From assembly GCF_000212395.1 (NCBI RefSeq), contig NC_015499.1, positions 1,137,001-1,201,000 on the forward strand: a stretch of 64,000 bases of DNA, given 5' to 3'. Source of the DNA: Thermodesulfobium narugense DSM 14796 (GTDB lineage: Bacteria > Thermodesulfobiota > Thermodesulfobiia > Thermodesulfobiales > Thermodesulfobiaceae). The notes below the pieces were generated by a model. It saw only the letters and a program-made list of their open reading frames with translations. It was not told where the DNA came from and searched no databases. Position 1 is the first letter of the stretch, and each line of letters begins with the position of its first letter. A program made the position numbers and the translations under genes. Below are positions 35,259 through 45,546 of the stretch, in pieces.

Positions 35259-35912
35259 TTATTGCTTCTTTAGCTCTTCATACCACAAAGCATTATGCTT
35301 CATTACGTACTCTTCATCAATCATTCCATTCCCAAGCATTGTACCAAGTTCTTTTCTAGAACTAGGATTAATTGCTCCGAGATAAAAGTGGACAATAATT
35401 GCTGACCCCAAAAAAGTGCCGCAAAAAACGTGGACAATAATTGCTACTTGTATTAAATATCCTGGAAAAGATGCATAAAAGAACATCATCGAACCTGTAA
35501 GTCCAAGACATAAGGAAAATATAATTATTATCCAACCTAAAAGTTTTTGGCCTGCATTAATCTTGCCCTGTGGGGGTATTTCTTTTGCCTTTATAATTGG
35601 AGAAAGATATCCCCCAAAAACCTTCATCCATTTTTTGTCTTCAGGAGTGAAAGTACTAATTAATTTCATAAAACCTGAAAATAATTTGAAGTTAAATATT
35701 GCATACAAAAGAGGCAGCAAAAGATAGAAAAAACCAAGATATTTATGAACAAAAGCAGCATTTCTGAGACTTCCAAAAGGTAGACTCATAACGTTCATTG
35801 GAGGATAAAACAATGACAACCCAGTCCACAACATGGTTATAAAGGTTATAAGATGTAACCAATGAAATATTCGGGTAGCTTTTTTATGTTTTTCAATCAT
35901 CCTCTTTGCCAT
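35259..35912 (-). CDS. fdhI: Formate dehydrogenase cytochrome b subunit, copy 1
   Basis: A 217-residue di-heme-type membrane subunit that passes electrons from the FdhAB pair to quinone. It has four hydrophobic spans with histidines in or near them (IFHWLHLITFITMLWTG, FVHKYLGFFY, IVHVFCGTFLGSAIIVHFYLGA). The C-terminus (GTMLGNGMIDEEYVMKHNALWYEEL) is nearly the same as in copy 2. The ATG shares one base with the fdhB stop codon (TAATG). Confidence 0.9.
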   Translation of the reverse strand: MAKRMIEKHKKATRIFHWLHLITFITMLWTGLSLFYPPMNVMSLPFGSLRNAAFVHKYLGFFYLLLPLLYAIFNFKLFSGFMKLISTFTPEDKKWMKVFGGYLSPIIKAKEIPPQGKINAGQKLLGWIIIIFSLCLGLTGSMMFFYASFPGYLIQVAIIVHVFCGTFLGSAIIVHFYLGAINPSSRKELGTMLGNGMIDEEYVMKHNALWYEELKKQ

Positions 35913-36691
35913 TACTGATCGCCTCCTTTATTTCCTGCCTGTATAAGCCTGTGGAGAAACACAAGTCCAGCAGCACCGCCTAACATGACCAACCCCAGTG
36001 GGTGCATAATATTTTTCCAAATGAGAGTATTTGCTGGAAAAACTGGATTTTTCGGCAATCCATATTTTTCGGGCTCATATTTAAGTATAGATAATACTCC
36101 TAGCCCTCCTAGTATGTTTTCTCCATAAAGATTTGCTTCTGTAAACCCTTCTTTTTTCAAGACCTCTACTCTTTCTTTACCTTGTTTTACAAGATCATCT
36201 CTTTTTCCAAAATAAAGTGCACCACCTAAGCATGCCTTCACACATGCAGGAGTAGAAGTCTCGTCAGACTTACTGCCATCAATAACTCTTGAATAACACA
36301 TATCGCATTTATTTATTACCTTACCAATTTGAGGAATTCCAAAGGGACATGCACTGTGACAATAACCACATGCTATACATTTGTTCACGTCAAAGGCAAC
36401 TATCCCATTCTCTGCCTGAAAAAGAGCTCCACTTGGGCAGGCTTTTACACAGGCAGGCTCTCCACAATGAAAACATTGATACTTTAAAAAGTTAAAGTTC
36501 TGTTTTTCTGTGAAATCATCATAAAAATTTATGATCATACGCGTATGCGGATTCAGGCTTGGTGGATTGGTATAAAAACCTGTAAAAGTAGTTGGATCGG
36601 TTTTCTGATCGTTCCATTGTTTACAAACAGACTGGCACCCTCTACAACCCATGCATTTAGAAGAATCAAACATATAGGCCACTCTTTCCAT
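35912..36691 (-). CDS. fdhB: Formate dehydrogenase iron-sulfur subunit, copy 1
   Basis: A 259-residue electron-transfer subunit with four [4Fe-4S] clusters. Cys groups: CMGCRGCQSVC (N-terminal), CFHCGEPACVKAC, CIACGYCHSACPFG and CDMC with a late CVKAC. One C-terminal span (PLGLVMLGGAAGLVFLH) would anchor it in the membrane facing outside. It follows fdhA by two bases. It carries electrons from the Mo/W site in FdhA to the heme subunit. Confidence 0.93.
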   Translation of the reverse strand: MERVAYMFDSSKCMGCRGCQSVCKQWNDQKTDPTTFTGFYTNPPSLNPHTRMIINFYDDFTEKQNFNFLKYQCFHCGEPACVKACPSGALFQAENGIVAFDVNKCIACGYCHSACPFGIPQIGKVINKCDMCYSRVIDGSKSDETSTPACVKACLGGALYFGKRDDLVKQGKERVEVLKKEGFTEANLYGENILGGLGVLSILKYEPEKYGLPKNPVFPANTLIWKNIMHPLGLVMLGGAAGLVFLHRLIQAGNKGGDQ

Positions 36692-36692
36692 C

Positions 36693-39689
36693 TTAGGCCC
36701 TCCTCAAGTTAATCATCAAAGCTTTTGATTCCTGAATCTCAGAAGTTGGATCTCCAACATTTTCAGTCATAAGATTAGCTGAAAAAATTTCATTTTTACC
36801 GCTATCAGGATCGATTCCTACAAACCCCCAATGCCACGGTATACCTACTATATGAAACTTTTTGCCGTCAATTATCACAGGCTGCAACCTAGACGTTACA
36901 CAAGCTTGAGCCTTTACTTTGCCCCTAATAGATTCAAGCTCTACTTTGTCTCCGTTTTTAATTCCAAGTTCTTTTGCTAATTCAGGATCTATTTCAGCAA
37001 ATACTTGTGGCATTTCTTCAACCAAAATTGGAATTTTTCTAGTTATAGATCCACTTTGATAGTGTTCAGTCAATCTATATGTAGTACATATATATGGATA
37101 TTTCGGATCGTTTAAAGGAGCGTATTTATCAATATCTGATTTGAAAATTATAGCTACAGGATTATTTTGTACAGGACTTAAAAGATTTTTCACAGGAGCT
37201 TCAATAGGCTCATAGTGTTCTGGGAAAGGACCATCCTTAACCAGACCTGATGGCACAAAGAGTCTTCCTCCACCTTCTGGTATCATTATGAAAGGAGCAT
37301 CACCACCAGGAGCATCCGGCGCCTTTGTTGGAAGAAAATCTGGCACATCTGGACCAGTCCATTTTTTTTGAGCAGCATCCCATTTTATAACAGTTAGTTT
37401 TGGATTCCAAGGTTTGCCTTCAAGATCACAGCTAGCTCTATTGTAAAGAATTCTTCTATTTACAGGCCAAGACCATGCCCACTCAGAATTAAGCCCTATT
37501 CCCTCTTTTTCAGGCTTTCTTCTTGCAGCCAGATTTCCAGCAGGAGGATACACACCAGAATATATCCAACAGCCACATGCCGTAGAACCGTCGTCTTTGA
37601 GAGCTGCAAAACTAACTAACTGCTTTTTTGTACTTACCTCAAACCCATTAATCTCTTTTAAAACAGAATCGATATCATATTTATCTCCACCATAACCCCA
37701 TGTTAAGTTAAGCATGCCTTCAGGTGAAGGAGTAGAAGGATCATCTTTAAACTGTTTTTTTAAACCAACCACTAGCTTATCCAATATAACCATATCTTCT
37801 TTTGATTCATACATAGGTTCTATTGCCTTATACCTCATCTGAAGCCATCTGGAAGTATTAGTAGCTGAGCCATCCTTCTCAACAAAGGATGAAACTGGCA
37901 ACATAAAAACTTCAGTCTTTATGCCTTTTGGATTTGCGCCCGGCCTTTTCCAGAAATTTGCAGTCTCAGTTTCAAAAAGATCTGCAACCATAAGCCACTC
38001 AAGATTTTCCAAAGCTTTGCCAGTTTTATCTCCAAGCGGACTTGATACCAGAGGATTTTGTCCCCAGATCATCATTCCCTTTATCCCCTCATTTTTATAC
38101 AAATTATCCCAAATATACATCCAGGAAGCAGGTTTGGACCACTTTGGAAGCCAATCATATCCAAAATCGTTTTCTTTTGTTGCCGCATCCCCAAACCATG
38201 CTTTAAGCATGCTGACGACAAATTTTGGTGCATTAGACCAATAACAATCAGGAAGTGTAATCTTTTTTAGATATTCTTTAAAATTTGGATGAAGTTTTTC
38301 ATTGGGAGCTGCTAGATATCCGGGTAAAGAATTATACAAAAGAGCCATATCCGTTGAGCCTTGAACGTTAGTCTCACCCCTCATAGCATTTACACCACCA
38401 CCAGCCATACCTATGTTACCTAATAAAAGTTGAATAATACAAAAAGCTCTAATGTTTTGTGTACCAATTGTGTGCTGAGTTAAACCCATTGCATACATCA
38501 ATGTGCCAGATTTATCAGGCGCACCAGTGGAGCTATACAACTTAGCTATTTCAAGAAATGTTTCTTTGTTTATGCCTGTAACCTTCTCCACAACTTCAGG
38601 AGTATATCTAGAATAATGTACTTTCATTTTTTGAAAAACACAGTTTGGATCTTTAAGGGTCATATCCCTTAGTGGCTTATTATCAGGTCCAGTTTGGTAG
38701 GCCCAGCTTGCATAATTATAGGTTTTACTTTTTATATCCCATCCTGAAAAGTATCCATCCTTAAAATCATATTCAGGTTTTAAAAGATATGAAGCATTTG
38801 TGTAGTGCTTTACATAAGTTTCTTGATATTTATTATTCTGAAGAATATAGTTTATCAAACCCCCGAAAAAGGCAATATCAGTTCCAGGCCTTATTTGCGC
38901 ATAGATATTTGAAAGTGCAGAAGTTCTAGTAAATCTTGGATCTACAGAAATGACTTTCCCACCACGTTCTTTACACATATTAATATATCGCGCGCTGCCT
39001 GGATGATTTTCTGCAGGATTTCCACCACAAATCATTATTACATCAGAATTTTTCACATCTATTAGCGAATTTGTCATTGCCCCTCTCCCAAAACTAGGGC
39101 CTAATGCTGTAACAGTAGAAGAGTGGCAGATTCTTGCCTGATGTTCAAGATATACAATGCCTAATGCTCTAGCAAATTTAGCAAACAGATAACATTCATC
39201 AGTGCCGTGAGCTGCTCCTCCAAGCATCGCAAGCCCCTCAGTTCTATTTACTGTTACTCCGTTTGACGTCTTTACAAACGAACTATCTCTGGTTTTTTTG
39301 ATTCTTTTGACAAGCTCAGAAATAGTCCAATCCCAGCTTTTCTCTTCCCACTTGTCAGAACCAGGAGCCCTATACATTGGTTTTTTCAACCTCAATGGGC
39401 TATCGTAAATACTAAAACAGGTAGAACCCTTTGCACAAAGCCCGCCTTCGCTATTTGGATTATCTGGATCACCTTCTATGTTTACCACTTTACCACCTTT
39501 GGAATATACCAACAGTCCACACCCAACCCCACAATAAATGCACACAGAATTAGTAACCTTGGTATCCTTTAGCTTAAAAGGTATACTTGCGTGCGCTAAT
39601 TTTGGTACAGCTACATTACCATCTAATACCATCATTGAAGCACTAACAAAGGAAAACTTAAGAAAATCCCTTCGATTAAATTTCCCCAT
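36693..39689 (-). CDS. fdhA: Formate dehydrogenase catalytic subunit, Cys form, copy 1
   Basis: A 998-residue molybdopterin (Mo or W) enzyme that oxidises formate to CO2. It begins with a Tat signal (NRRDFLKFSF, cleavage near LAHA), so it folds in the cytoplasm and is exported. One [4Fe-4S] site, CIYCGVGCG plus a distal Cys in GGLCAKG, lies at about 52-90. The catalytic position, residue 188 in QARICHSS, is Cys (TGC at 39126-39128); the paralog at 42342-45335 has UGA there. The rest is very similar to that paralog. First gene of fdhA-fdhB-fdhI. Confidence 0.95.
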   Translation of the reverse strand: MGKFNRRDFLKFSFVSASMMVLDGNVAVPKLAHASIPFKLKDTKVTNSVCIYCGVGCGLLVYSKGGKVVNIEGDPDNPNSEGGLCAKGSTCFSIYDSPLRLKKPMYRAPGSDKWEEKSWDWTISELVKRIKKTRDSSFVKTSNGVTVNRTEGLAMLGGAAHGTDECYLFAKFARALGIVYLEHQARICHSSTVTALGPSFGRGAMTNSLIDVKNSDVIMICGGNPAENHPGSARYINMCKERGGKVISVDPRFTRTSALSNIYAQIRPGTDIAFFGGLINYILQNNKYQETYVKHYTNASYLLKPEYDFKDGYFSGWDIKSKTYNYASWAYQTGPDNKPLRDMTLKDPNCVFQKMKVHYSRYTPEVVEKVTGINKETFLEIAKLYSSTGAPDKSGTLMYAMGLTQHTIGTQNIRAFCIIQLLLGNIGMAGGGVNAMRGETNVQGSTDMALLYNSLPGYLAAPNEKLHPNFKEYLKKITLPDCYWSNAPKFVVSMLKAWFGDAATKENDFGYDWLPKWSKPASWMYIWDNLYKNEGIKGMMIWGQNPLVSSPLGDKTGKALENLEWLMVADLFETETANFWKRPGANPKGIKTEVFMLPVSSFVEKDGSATNTSRWLQMRYKAIEPMYESKEDMVILDKLVVGLKKQFKDDPSTPSPEGMLNLTWGYGGDKYDIDSVLKEINGFEVSTKKQLVSFAALKDDGSTACGCWIYSGVYPPAGNLAARRKPEKEGIGLNSEWAWSWPVNRRILYNRASCDLEGKPWNPKLTVIKWDAAQKKWTGPDVPDFLPTKAPDAPGGDAPFIMIPEGGGRLFVPSGLVKDGPFPEHYEPIEAPVKNLLSPVQNNPVAIIFKSDIDKYAPLNDPKYPYICTTYRLTEHYQSGSITRKIPILVEEMPQVFAEIDPELAKELGIKNGDKVELESIRGKVKAQACVTSRLQPVIIDGKKFHIVGIPWHWGFVGIDPDSGKNEIFSANLMTENVGDPTSEIQESKALMINLRRA

Positions 39690-39939
39690 TCATTTCACTC
39701 CCTTGATAGTGAATATATTTTTTAATTTCAAAACACTATCAAGTTTATAATAACATATTAAATTGGTAAAATAATCATTATCAAATTTAAATATTTTAAA
39801 AAAATGCTTATAAATGCTTATATAAATAAAATATTTTTATACCATCGTTATGAAAATCAGGAGTTTTTTACAAATTGAACATTTATAAGTAATTTTACAA
39901 TAAAATATTATAAAAAAGACTTATTATTAATAATAAATA

Positions 39940-40725
39940 TTATTTGCTAATCCAAGAAGCGGCGTAAAAAATCTTAAACCATGAAGGCCTAAAATCCATA
40001 TCTTTCATCGATATGTCTAAATTCCAGCTGGATAGATAAAGCAAGGGATAAAGGTGTGTATCCTCATTTTTCTCCCTTAAGTCAAGAACCTTTAAATACA
40101 TCCCACAAGCTTCACAAACCTCTACTCTCCATCCAGGAAGCTCATCTGCGCTATAATATCTCATAGACTTTTGTTCTTCATCAGCACATAGAGGGCAAAC
40201 TGTCCTCCTGTGTCCCCATCTCGTATAACAGGTAGAACACACCAAACTTTTTTTCCCGTCTCCCTCAATAAAGCCTATGCCAGCACTTGAACCACAAACA
40301 GGACAAACTGGCTCATACCATTTTGCAAGGTTACATCTTTTCGAAAGTATTTCACCAATATAAGAATAGATAGAAGAATAAACTAGTAGCTTTACAAAAC
40401 CAATTTTATCCTCAGATAAATTCAATTTATCAAATATTGTCAAACTTTTTTCATCAAAACGTACTTTTTCCTTAATTCCAAAATCATCCTTTACAATTTT
40501 CGCCAAAAAATTTAAATCCTTTTTGTACATTTTTAATTTAAATAATTCTAAATAAGACCTTCCTTCGTCAAATACTTTTTTAAATTCTTCTGTATCAATG
40601 CTTTCTTCAGGTATAAAGTCAATTATTTTGGTCAACAAACTTTCCCTACAGGAATAGTATTTATCCCAAAATTCGACCACAGACTCTAATATTGGATACT
40701 TTTCAACAAATTTTGTTAAATTCAT
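39940..40725 (-). CDS. fdhE: Formate dehydrogenase accessory protein FdhE
   Basis: A 261-residue cytoplasmic maturation factor of Tat-exported formate dehydrogenases. The C-terminal half has the four CxxC pairs of FdhE rubredoxin-like domains: CPVCGS, CSTCYTRWGHRRTVC, CPLC and CEACGMYLKVLD. The N-terminal half is helical. It lies between the two fdh operons on the same strand, after a strong hairpin, so it may serve both enzymes. GGAGG precedes the ATG. Confidence 0.9.
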   Translation of the reverse strand: MNLTKFVEKYPILESVVEFWDKYYSCRESLLTKIIDFIPEESIDTEEFKKVFDEGRSYLELFKLKMYKKDLNFLAKIVKDDFGIKEKVRFDEKSLTIFDKLNLSEDKIGFVKLLVYSSIYSYIGEILSKRCNLAKWYEPVCPVCGSSAGIGFIEGDGKKSLVCSTCYTRWGHRRTVCPLCADEEQKSMRYYSADELPGWRVEVCEACGMYLKVLDLREKNEDTHLYPLLYLSSWNLDISMKDMDFRPSWFKIFYAASWISK

Positions 40726-40819
40726 CCATAACCTCCAGTAATTTGACTAACTTAGACAAATTTTTAAAAACAAAATTATCAGTTCATAATTATTCTGCTA
40801 TTATTAAACGTTAACAAGA

Positions 40820-40855
40820 TTTGAGTGCAAAGTCAAATTAGACTTTGCACTCAAA
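40820..40855 (-). terminator. Strong hairpin between fdhI copy 2 and fdhE
   Basis: A perfect 15-bp stem (TTTGAGTGCAAAGTC with GACTTTGCACTCAAA) and a 6-base loop, about 55 bases downstream of fdhI copy 2. On the minus strand it is followed by TCTTGTTAAC rather than a clean T-run, so it may be a partial terminator or an mRNA-stabilising 3' structure. Confidence 0.6.
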
Positions 40856-40910
40856 TTAAATTTTATTTACTTCTATTTAACACTTAATCTACTTAATTTT
40901 TAAAAGTTTA

Positions 40911-41561
40911 CTATTTTTTCAACTCCTCATACCACAGAGCATTGTGATGCTTCACATAATCTTCATCTATCATGCCGCTTCCAAGCATTGTCCCCAGTTC
41001 TTTGTTCGAAGTAGGATTGATCGCAGCAAGGTAAAAATGAACTATTACTGCAGCCCCCAAGAATGTGCCACAAAATACGTGAATCATTATAGCTATTCGA
41101 ACAAGTAGTCCAGGGAAAGACGCATAATAGAACATTATCAATCCTGTTAAACCAAGCAAAATTGAAAACACTATTATTATCCACCCTAAAAGCTTTTGTC
41201 CTGCATTGTATTTCCCCTGAGGTGGGACTTCATCAGCCTTTATTATAGGATGCAAATAACCGCCCAATATAGAGAGCCATTTCTTATCCTCAGGCGTAAA
41301 CGTACTAATTGTTTTAAAGAAATTGGAAAACAGTTTAAAGTTCCAAGAAACATAAATTATTGGAAGAATTACATAAAACCATCCAAGATATTTGTGAATA
41401 AAGGCTGCGTTTCTAAGACTTCCAAATGTCATGCCTAGCACATTAGTCCATGGATAAAACAAGGAAAATCCTGTCCATAACATGATTATAAAAGTTATAA
41501 GGTGCAGCCAGTGAAAAATCCTTGTATTCTTTTTGTGCTTCTCAATCTTATTTGCAGCCAC
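40911..41561 (-). CDS. fdhI: Formate dehydrogenase cytochrome b subunit, copy 2
   Basis: 216 residues, four membrane spans, with the same His pattern as copy 1 (IFHWLHLITFIIMLWTG, FIHKYLGWFY, MIHVFCGTFLGAAVIVHFYLAA). The start codon is GTG, sharing its G with the fdhB stop (TAGTG); copy 1 uses ATG there. It donates electrons to quinone for the selenocysteine enzyme. Confidence 0.9.
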   Translation of the reverse strand: MAANKIEKHKKNTRIFHWLHLITFIIMLWTGFSLFYPWTNVLGMTFGSLRNAAFIHKYLGWFYVILPIIYVSWNFKLFSNFFKTISTFTPEDKKWLSILGGYLHPIIKADEVPPQGKYNAGQKLLGWIIIVFSILLGLTGLIMFYYASFPGLLVRIAIMIHVFCGTFLGAAVIVHFYLAAINPTSNKELGTMLGSGMIDEDYVKHHNALWYEELKK

Positions 41562-42340
41562 TACTGTTCACCTCCCTTTTTCCCCAGGTTGAGCGCCCTA
41601 TGAAGCACAACAAGGCCAGCTGCGCCTCCTAGCATTATTACTCCCAAAGGATGCAATATCCCTTTCCACAAGCCAATATCATTAGGAAACACAGGTTCTT
41701 TTGGAAGACCATATTTTTCAGGAGAATATTTTAGTATAGCAAGAACTCCGAGCCCTCCAAGTATATTTTCTCCATAAAGATTGGCTTCCGTATAGCCTTT
41801 CTTTTTCAGAACCTCAACTCTTTTCTTACCTTGCTCAACCAAATCACTTCTCTTTCCAAAAGTAAGTGCACCTGCAGGGCAGCTTTTTACACATGCTGGA
41901 ATAGAAGTCTTATCAGACTCAGAGCCTTCCATTACTCTTGAATAACACATGTCACATTTGTTTATTACCTTGCCAATTTGAGGAATTCCAAAGGGACATG
42001 CACTGTGACAATAACCACAAGCAATGCACTTATTTTCGTCAAATGCTACTATTCCGTTTTCCGCTTGGAAAAGAGCTCCGCTTGGACATACCTTTACACA
42101 TGCAGGATCTCCGCAATGAAAACACTGATATTTCAAAAAGTTAAAATTTGGATCTGGAGTAAAGTTGTCATAAAATTTTATAATCATCCTCGTATCAGGA
42201 TTCAGGCTGGGCGGATTGGTATATACCCCCTTAAACGTCGTAGGAACAGTCTCTTGATCGTTCCATTCTTTACAAATACTTTGACATCCTCTACAACCCA
42301 TGCACTTAGAAGAATCATACATATAGGCCACTCTTTCCAT
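41561..42340 (-). CDS. fdhB: Formate dehydrogenase iron-sulfur subunit, copy 2
   Basis: 259 residues, same length and Cys layout as copy 1: CMGCRGCQSIC, CFHCGDPACVKVC, CIACGYCHSACPFG, CDMC and CVKSCPAGAL. C-terminal span PLGVIMLGGAAGLVVLH. In the last Cys group it keeps the canonical CxxxCPxGAL, where copy 1 has CLGGAL. Two bases separate it from fdhA. Confidence 0.93.
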   Translation of the reverse strand: MERVAYMYDSSKCMGCRGCQSICKEWNDQETVPTTFKGVYTNPPSLNPDTRMIIKFYDNFTPDPNFNFLKYQCFHCGDPACVKVCPSGALFQAENGIVAFDENKCIACGYCHSACPFGIPQIGKVINKCDMCYSRVMEGSESDKTSIPACVKSCPAGALTFGKRSDLVEQGKKRVEVLKKKGYTEANLYGENILGGLGVLAILKYSPEKYGLPKEPVFPNDIGLWKGILHPLGVIMLGGAAGLVVLHRALNLGKKGGEQ

Positions 42341-42341
42341 T

Positions 42342-45335
42342 TTAGGCCCTCCTCAAGTTAATCATCAAAGCTTTTGATTCTGGAATGAGGCTAGTCGGAT
42401 CGCCAACATTCTCTGTTACAAGATTCGCAGCATAAGATTCGTCTTTACCACTATCTGGGTCTATACCAACAAAGCCCCAGTTCCATGGGATTCCAACTAC
42501 ATGATATTTTTTGCCGTTGATTACCATAGGCTGAACTCTAGTAGTGACACATGCTTTTGCCTTAACTTTTCCCCTTATAGATTCCAATTCTACATCGTCG
42601 CCATCTTTAATTCCCAGCTCTTTAGCAAGCTCTGGATCAATCTCAGCAAATACTTGTGGCATTTCTTCTACAGTTACAGGTATTTTTCTTGTTATTGCAC
42701 CAGATTGATAATGTTCTGCAACTCTATAAGTAGTACAAATGTATGGATATTTTGGATCGTGAAGTGGAGCGTATTTGTCTATATTTGATTTGAATATCAA
42801 AGCAATTGGATTGTTTTGAACAGGGTTTACTTTATTTTCAACAGGGGATTCAATTGGCTCATAGTGTTCAGGGAATGGCCCATCTTTTACCAGTCCGCCT
42901 GGCACAAATAGTCTGCCCTGCCCGCCAGTTAGCATGATAAAAGGCAAAGTACCTCCTGGATCTGTGGGAGCTTTTGTGGGCAAGAAATCAGGTACATCTC
43001 TTCCAACCCATTTTTTCTGTGACGAATCCCACTTTATTACATATTTTTCTGGATTCCATGGGTTGCCTTCTAGATCACATCCTGCTCTATTATATAAAAT
43101 TCTTCTGTTCACAGGCCATGCCCAACCCCATTCAGGATTAAGTCCCAACCCTGTTTTTTCTGGCTTTCTTCTTTTCGCAAGGTTCCCAGCAGGCGGATAC
43201 ATTCCAGAGTATATCCAACAACCACTCGTTGTAGAACCATCGTCTTTTAGCGCTGCAAAGCCCGGAACTTGTTTTTTAGTTGCTACTTCAAACCCATTAA
43301 TTTCTTTAAATACCTCATCAGCGCTGTGGTTATGACCACCATAGTTCCACGTTAAATTCAGTATTGCTTCTGGATTTGGCGTTGACGGATCTGCTTTTAC
43401 TAACTCTTTTATCTTATATATCAGATCGTGCAATATTACAGAATCTTCCCTACACTCATATAGAGGCTCAACTGCCTTGTATCTCATCTGAAGCCATCTG
43501 GAGGTATTTGTAGCTGAACCGTCTTTCTCTACCATTGAAGCTACAGGCAATAAAAATACTTCCGTTTTAATACTCTTTGGATCTGCATGTGGTCTTTTCC
43601 AGAAATTAGCAGTCTCAGTCTCAAACAAATCTGCAACCATTAACCATTCTAGATTTTCAAGAGCCTTACCCGTTTTTTCAGCAAATGGGCTGGATACCAA
43701 TGGGTTTTGACCCCAAATCATCATTCCCTTAATTCCTTCTTTTTTGTATAAATTGTCCCATATGTGCATCCATGAAGCAGGCTTAGACCACTTTGGCAGC
43801 CAATTATACCCGAAATCATTTTCTTTTGTAGCTGCATCACCAAACCATGCCTTAAGCATGCTTATAATAAACTTCGGAGCATTAACCCAATAACTATCAG
43901 GAGCAATAGATTTTTTAATAAATTCCTGAAGATTTGGATGCAATTTGTCGTTTGGTGATGGCAAGTAACCTGGAAGGGTATGGAACAAAAGGCCCATATC
44001 AGTAGAACCCTGAACATTTGCCTCACCCCTCATAGCGTTTACCCCGCCACCAGCCATACCCATATTTCCTAACAGAAGCTGAATTATACAAAAGGCTCTG
44101 ATGTTCTGCGTTCCCACAGTGTGTTGAGTAAGACCCATAGCATAAATTAAGCATCCTGACTTATCTGGTGCTCCTGTGGAAGAATAAACTTCAGCAATCT
44201 TTAGAAAAGTTTCTTTTTTCATTCCAGTAACATTCTCGACTACTTCTGGCGTATATCTTGAGTAGTGCTTTGCCAGTCTTTGAAACACACAATTTGGATC
44301 TTGGAGTGTCATGTCTTTCAAGACTTTTTTATCTGGTCCTGTTTGAAATCCCCAGGTTGCATAATTGTACATCTTTTTTGCCTCATCCCATCCAGAAAAA
44401 TGGCCATCTTTGAAGTCAAATTCAGGATTCAACAACCATGAGGCATTAGTATAATTCTTAAGATAAATTTCCTGATATTTTTTGTTTTGAATTATATAGT
44501 TGATTAAACCACCAAAAAATACGATATCTGTTCCTGGTCTTATTGGCGAATATATATCAGAAAGCGAAGAAGTTCTCGTAAACCTTGGATCTACAGAAAT
44601 AACTATCCCACCTGAATCCTTGCACATATTAATATATCTTGCTATAGCAGGGTGATTTTCAGCAGGATTTCCCCCACAAATCATAATTACATCTGAATTT
44701 CTTACATCAGTTAAAGGATTTGTCATTGCACCTCTTCCAAAACTTGGACCCAAACTGGTCACTGTGGAAGAGTGTCATATACGTGCCTGATGTTCAAGAT
44801 AAACTATCCCAAGCGATCTTGCAAATTTAGACAATAGATAACATTCATCAGTATCATGGGATGCCCCTCCAAGCTGAACAAGACCTTCGGTTCTGTTTAC
44901 TGGAACTCCCCCCACTTCCTTAACAAAGGTTTCATTCCTTGTTTTCAGGATTCTTTTTGCTACCTCATTAATAGTCCAGTCCCAGCTCTTTTCTTCCCAT
45001 TTATCAGAACCAGGTGCTCTATACATAGGTTTCTTCAATCTCAGAGGATTGGAATAAACGTAGAAAGACGTTGCACCTTTTGCACAAAGTCCGCCTTCGT
45101 TGTTAGGATTGTCAGGATCGCCTTCAATGTTTACTACTTTACCATCTTTTGCATAAACAAGAAGTCCACATCCTACACCACAGTAAATACATACTGAAGG
45201 ACTTACTTTAGTGTCTTTTAACTTGAAGGGTTTTACAGAAGCCTGTGCAGGCACAGCAATATTGCCGTCCATTACCATTGCTGTAGCGCCAGCAAACGTA
45301 AGCTTTAAGAAGTCCCTCCTTCTAAGCTTCCCCAT
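42342..45335 (-). CDS. fdhA: Formate dehydrogenase catalytic subunit, selenocysteine form, copy 2
   Basis: A full-length gene of 997 residues read through an in-frame TGA at 44775-44777, codon 187, in QARI-U-HSS. The Cys paralog has TGC at the same site and the frame continues with high similarity on both sides, so this is selenocysteine, not a nonsense mutation. The Tat signal is RRRDFLKLTFAG. The [4Fe-4S] motif is CIYCGVGCG plus GGLCAKG. A hairpin starts five bases after the UGA. Sec enzymes usually oxidise formate faster than Cys forms. Together with selA this shows a selenocysteine-using organism. Ordinary gene callers would split this gene in two. Confidence 0.95.
44732..44772 (-). promoter_or_regulatory. 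Bacterial SECIS-like hairpin after the fdhA UGA
   Basis: Starting five bases after the UGA, CTCTTCCA pairs perfectly with TGGAAGAG. An apical stem, GACC/GGTC, closes a six-base loop, AGTTTG, about 18 bases from the UGA. Position and shape fit SelB-binding SECIS elements of bacterial fdh genes. In the Cys paralog the lower stem survives only with wobble pairs and the apical stem is lost. Confidence 0.75.
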
Positions 45336-45546
45336 TCATTTCACTCCCTTTTTTGAGACATATATAAAAATAAATTAAAGAAAATAAGAATAAATAGCAT
45401 TTTTATAAAAATTTACATAACTTACTTTATATTTTACAACCCACTTTGATAAAAAAAACAACTATTTTTAATAAAACTTACTTATATTACACTAAATTAT
45501 ATTTATTTGTATTTTCCCAATTTAGATATATTAAACACTTTTAAAA

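Noticed and set aside
44762-44777. Apparent nonsense mutation splitting fdhA copy 2 into two genes
   Set aside because: The paralog has Cys (TGC) at exactly this codon, the frame continues with high similarity, a hairpin follows the UGA and selA is present; selenocysteine explains it better.
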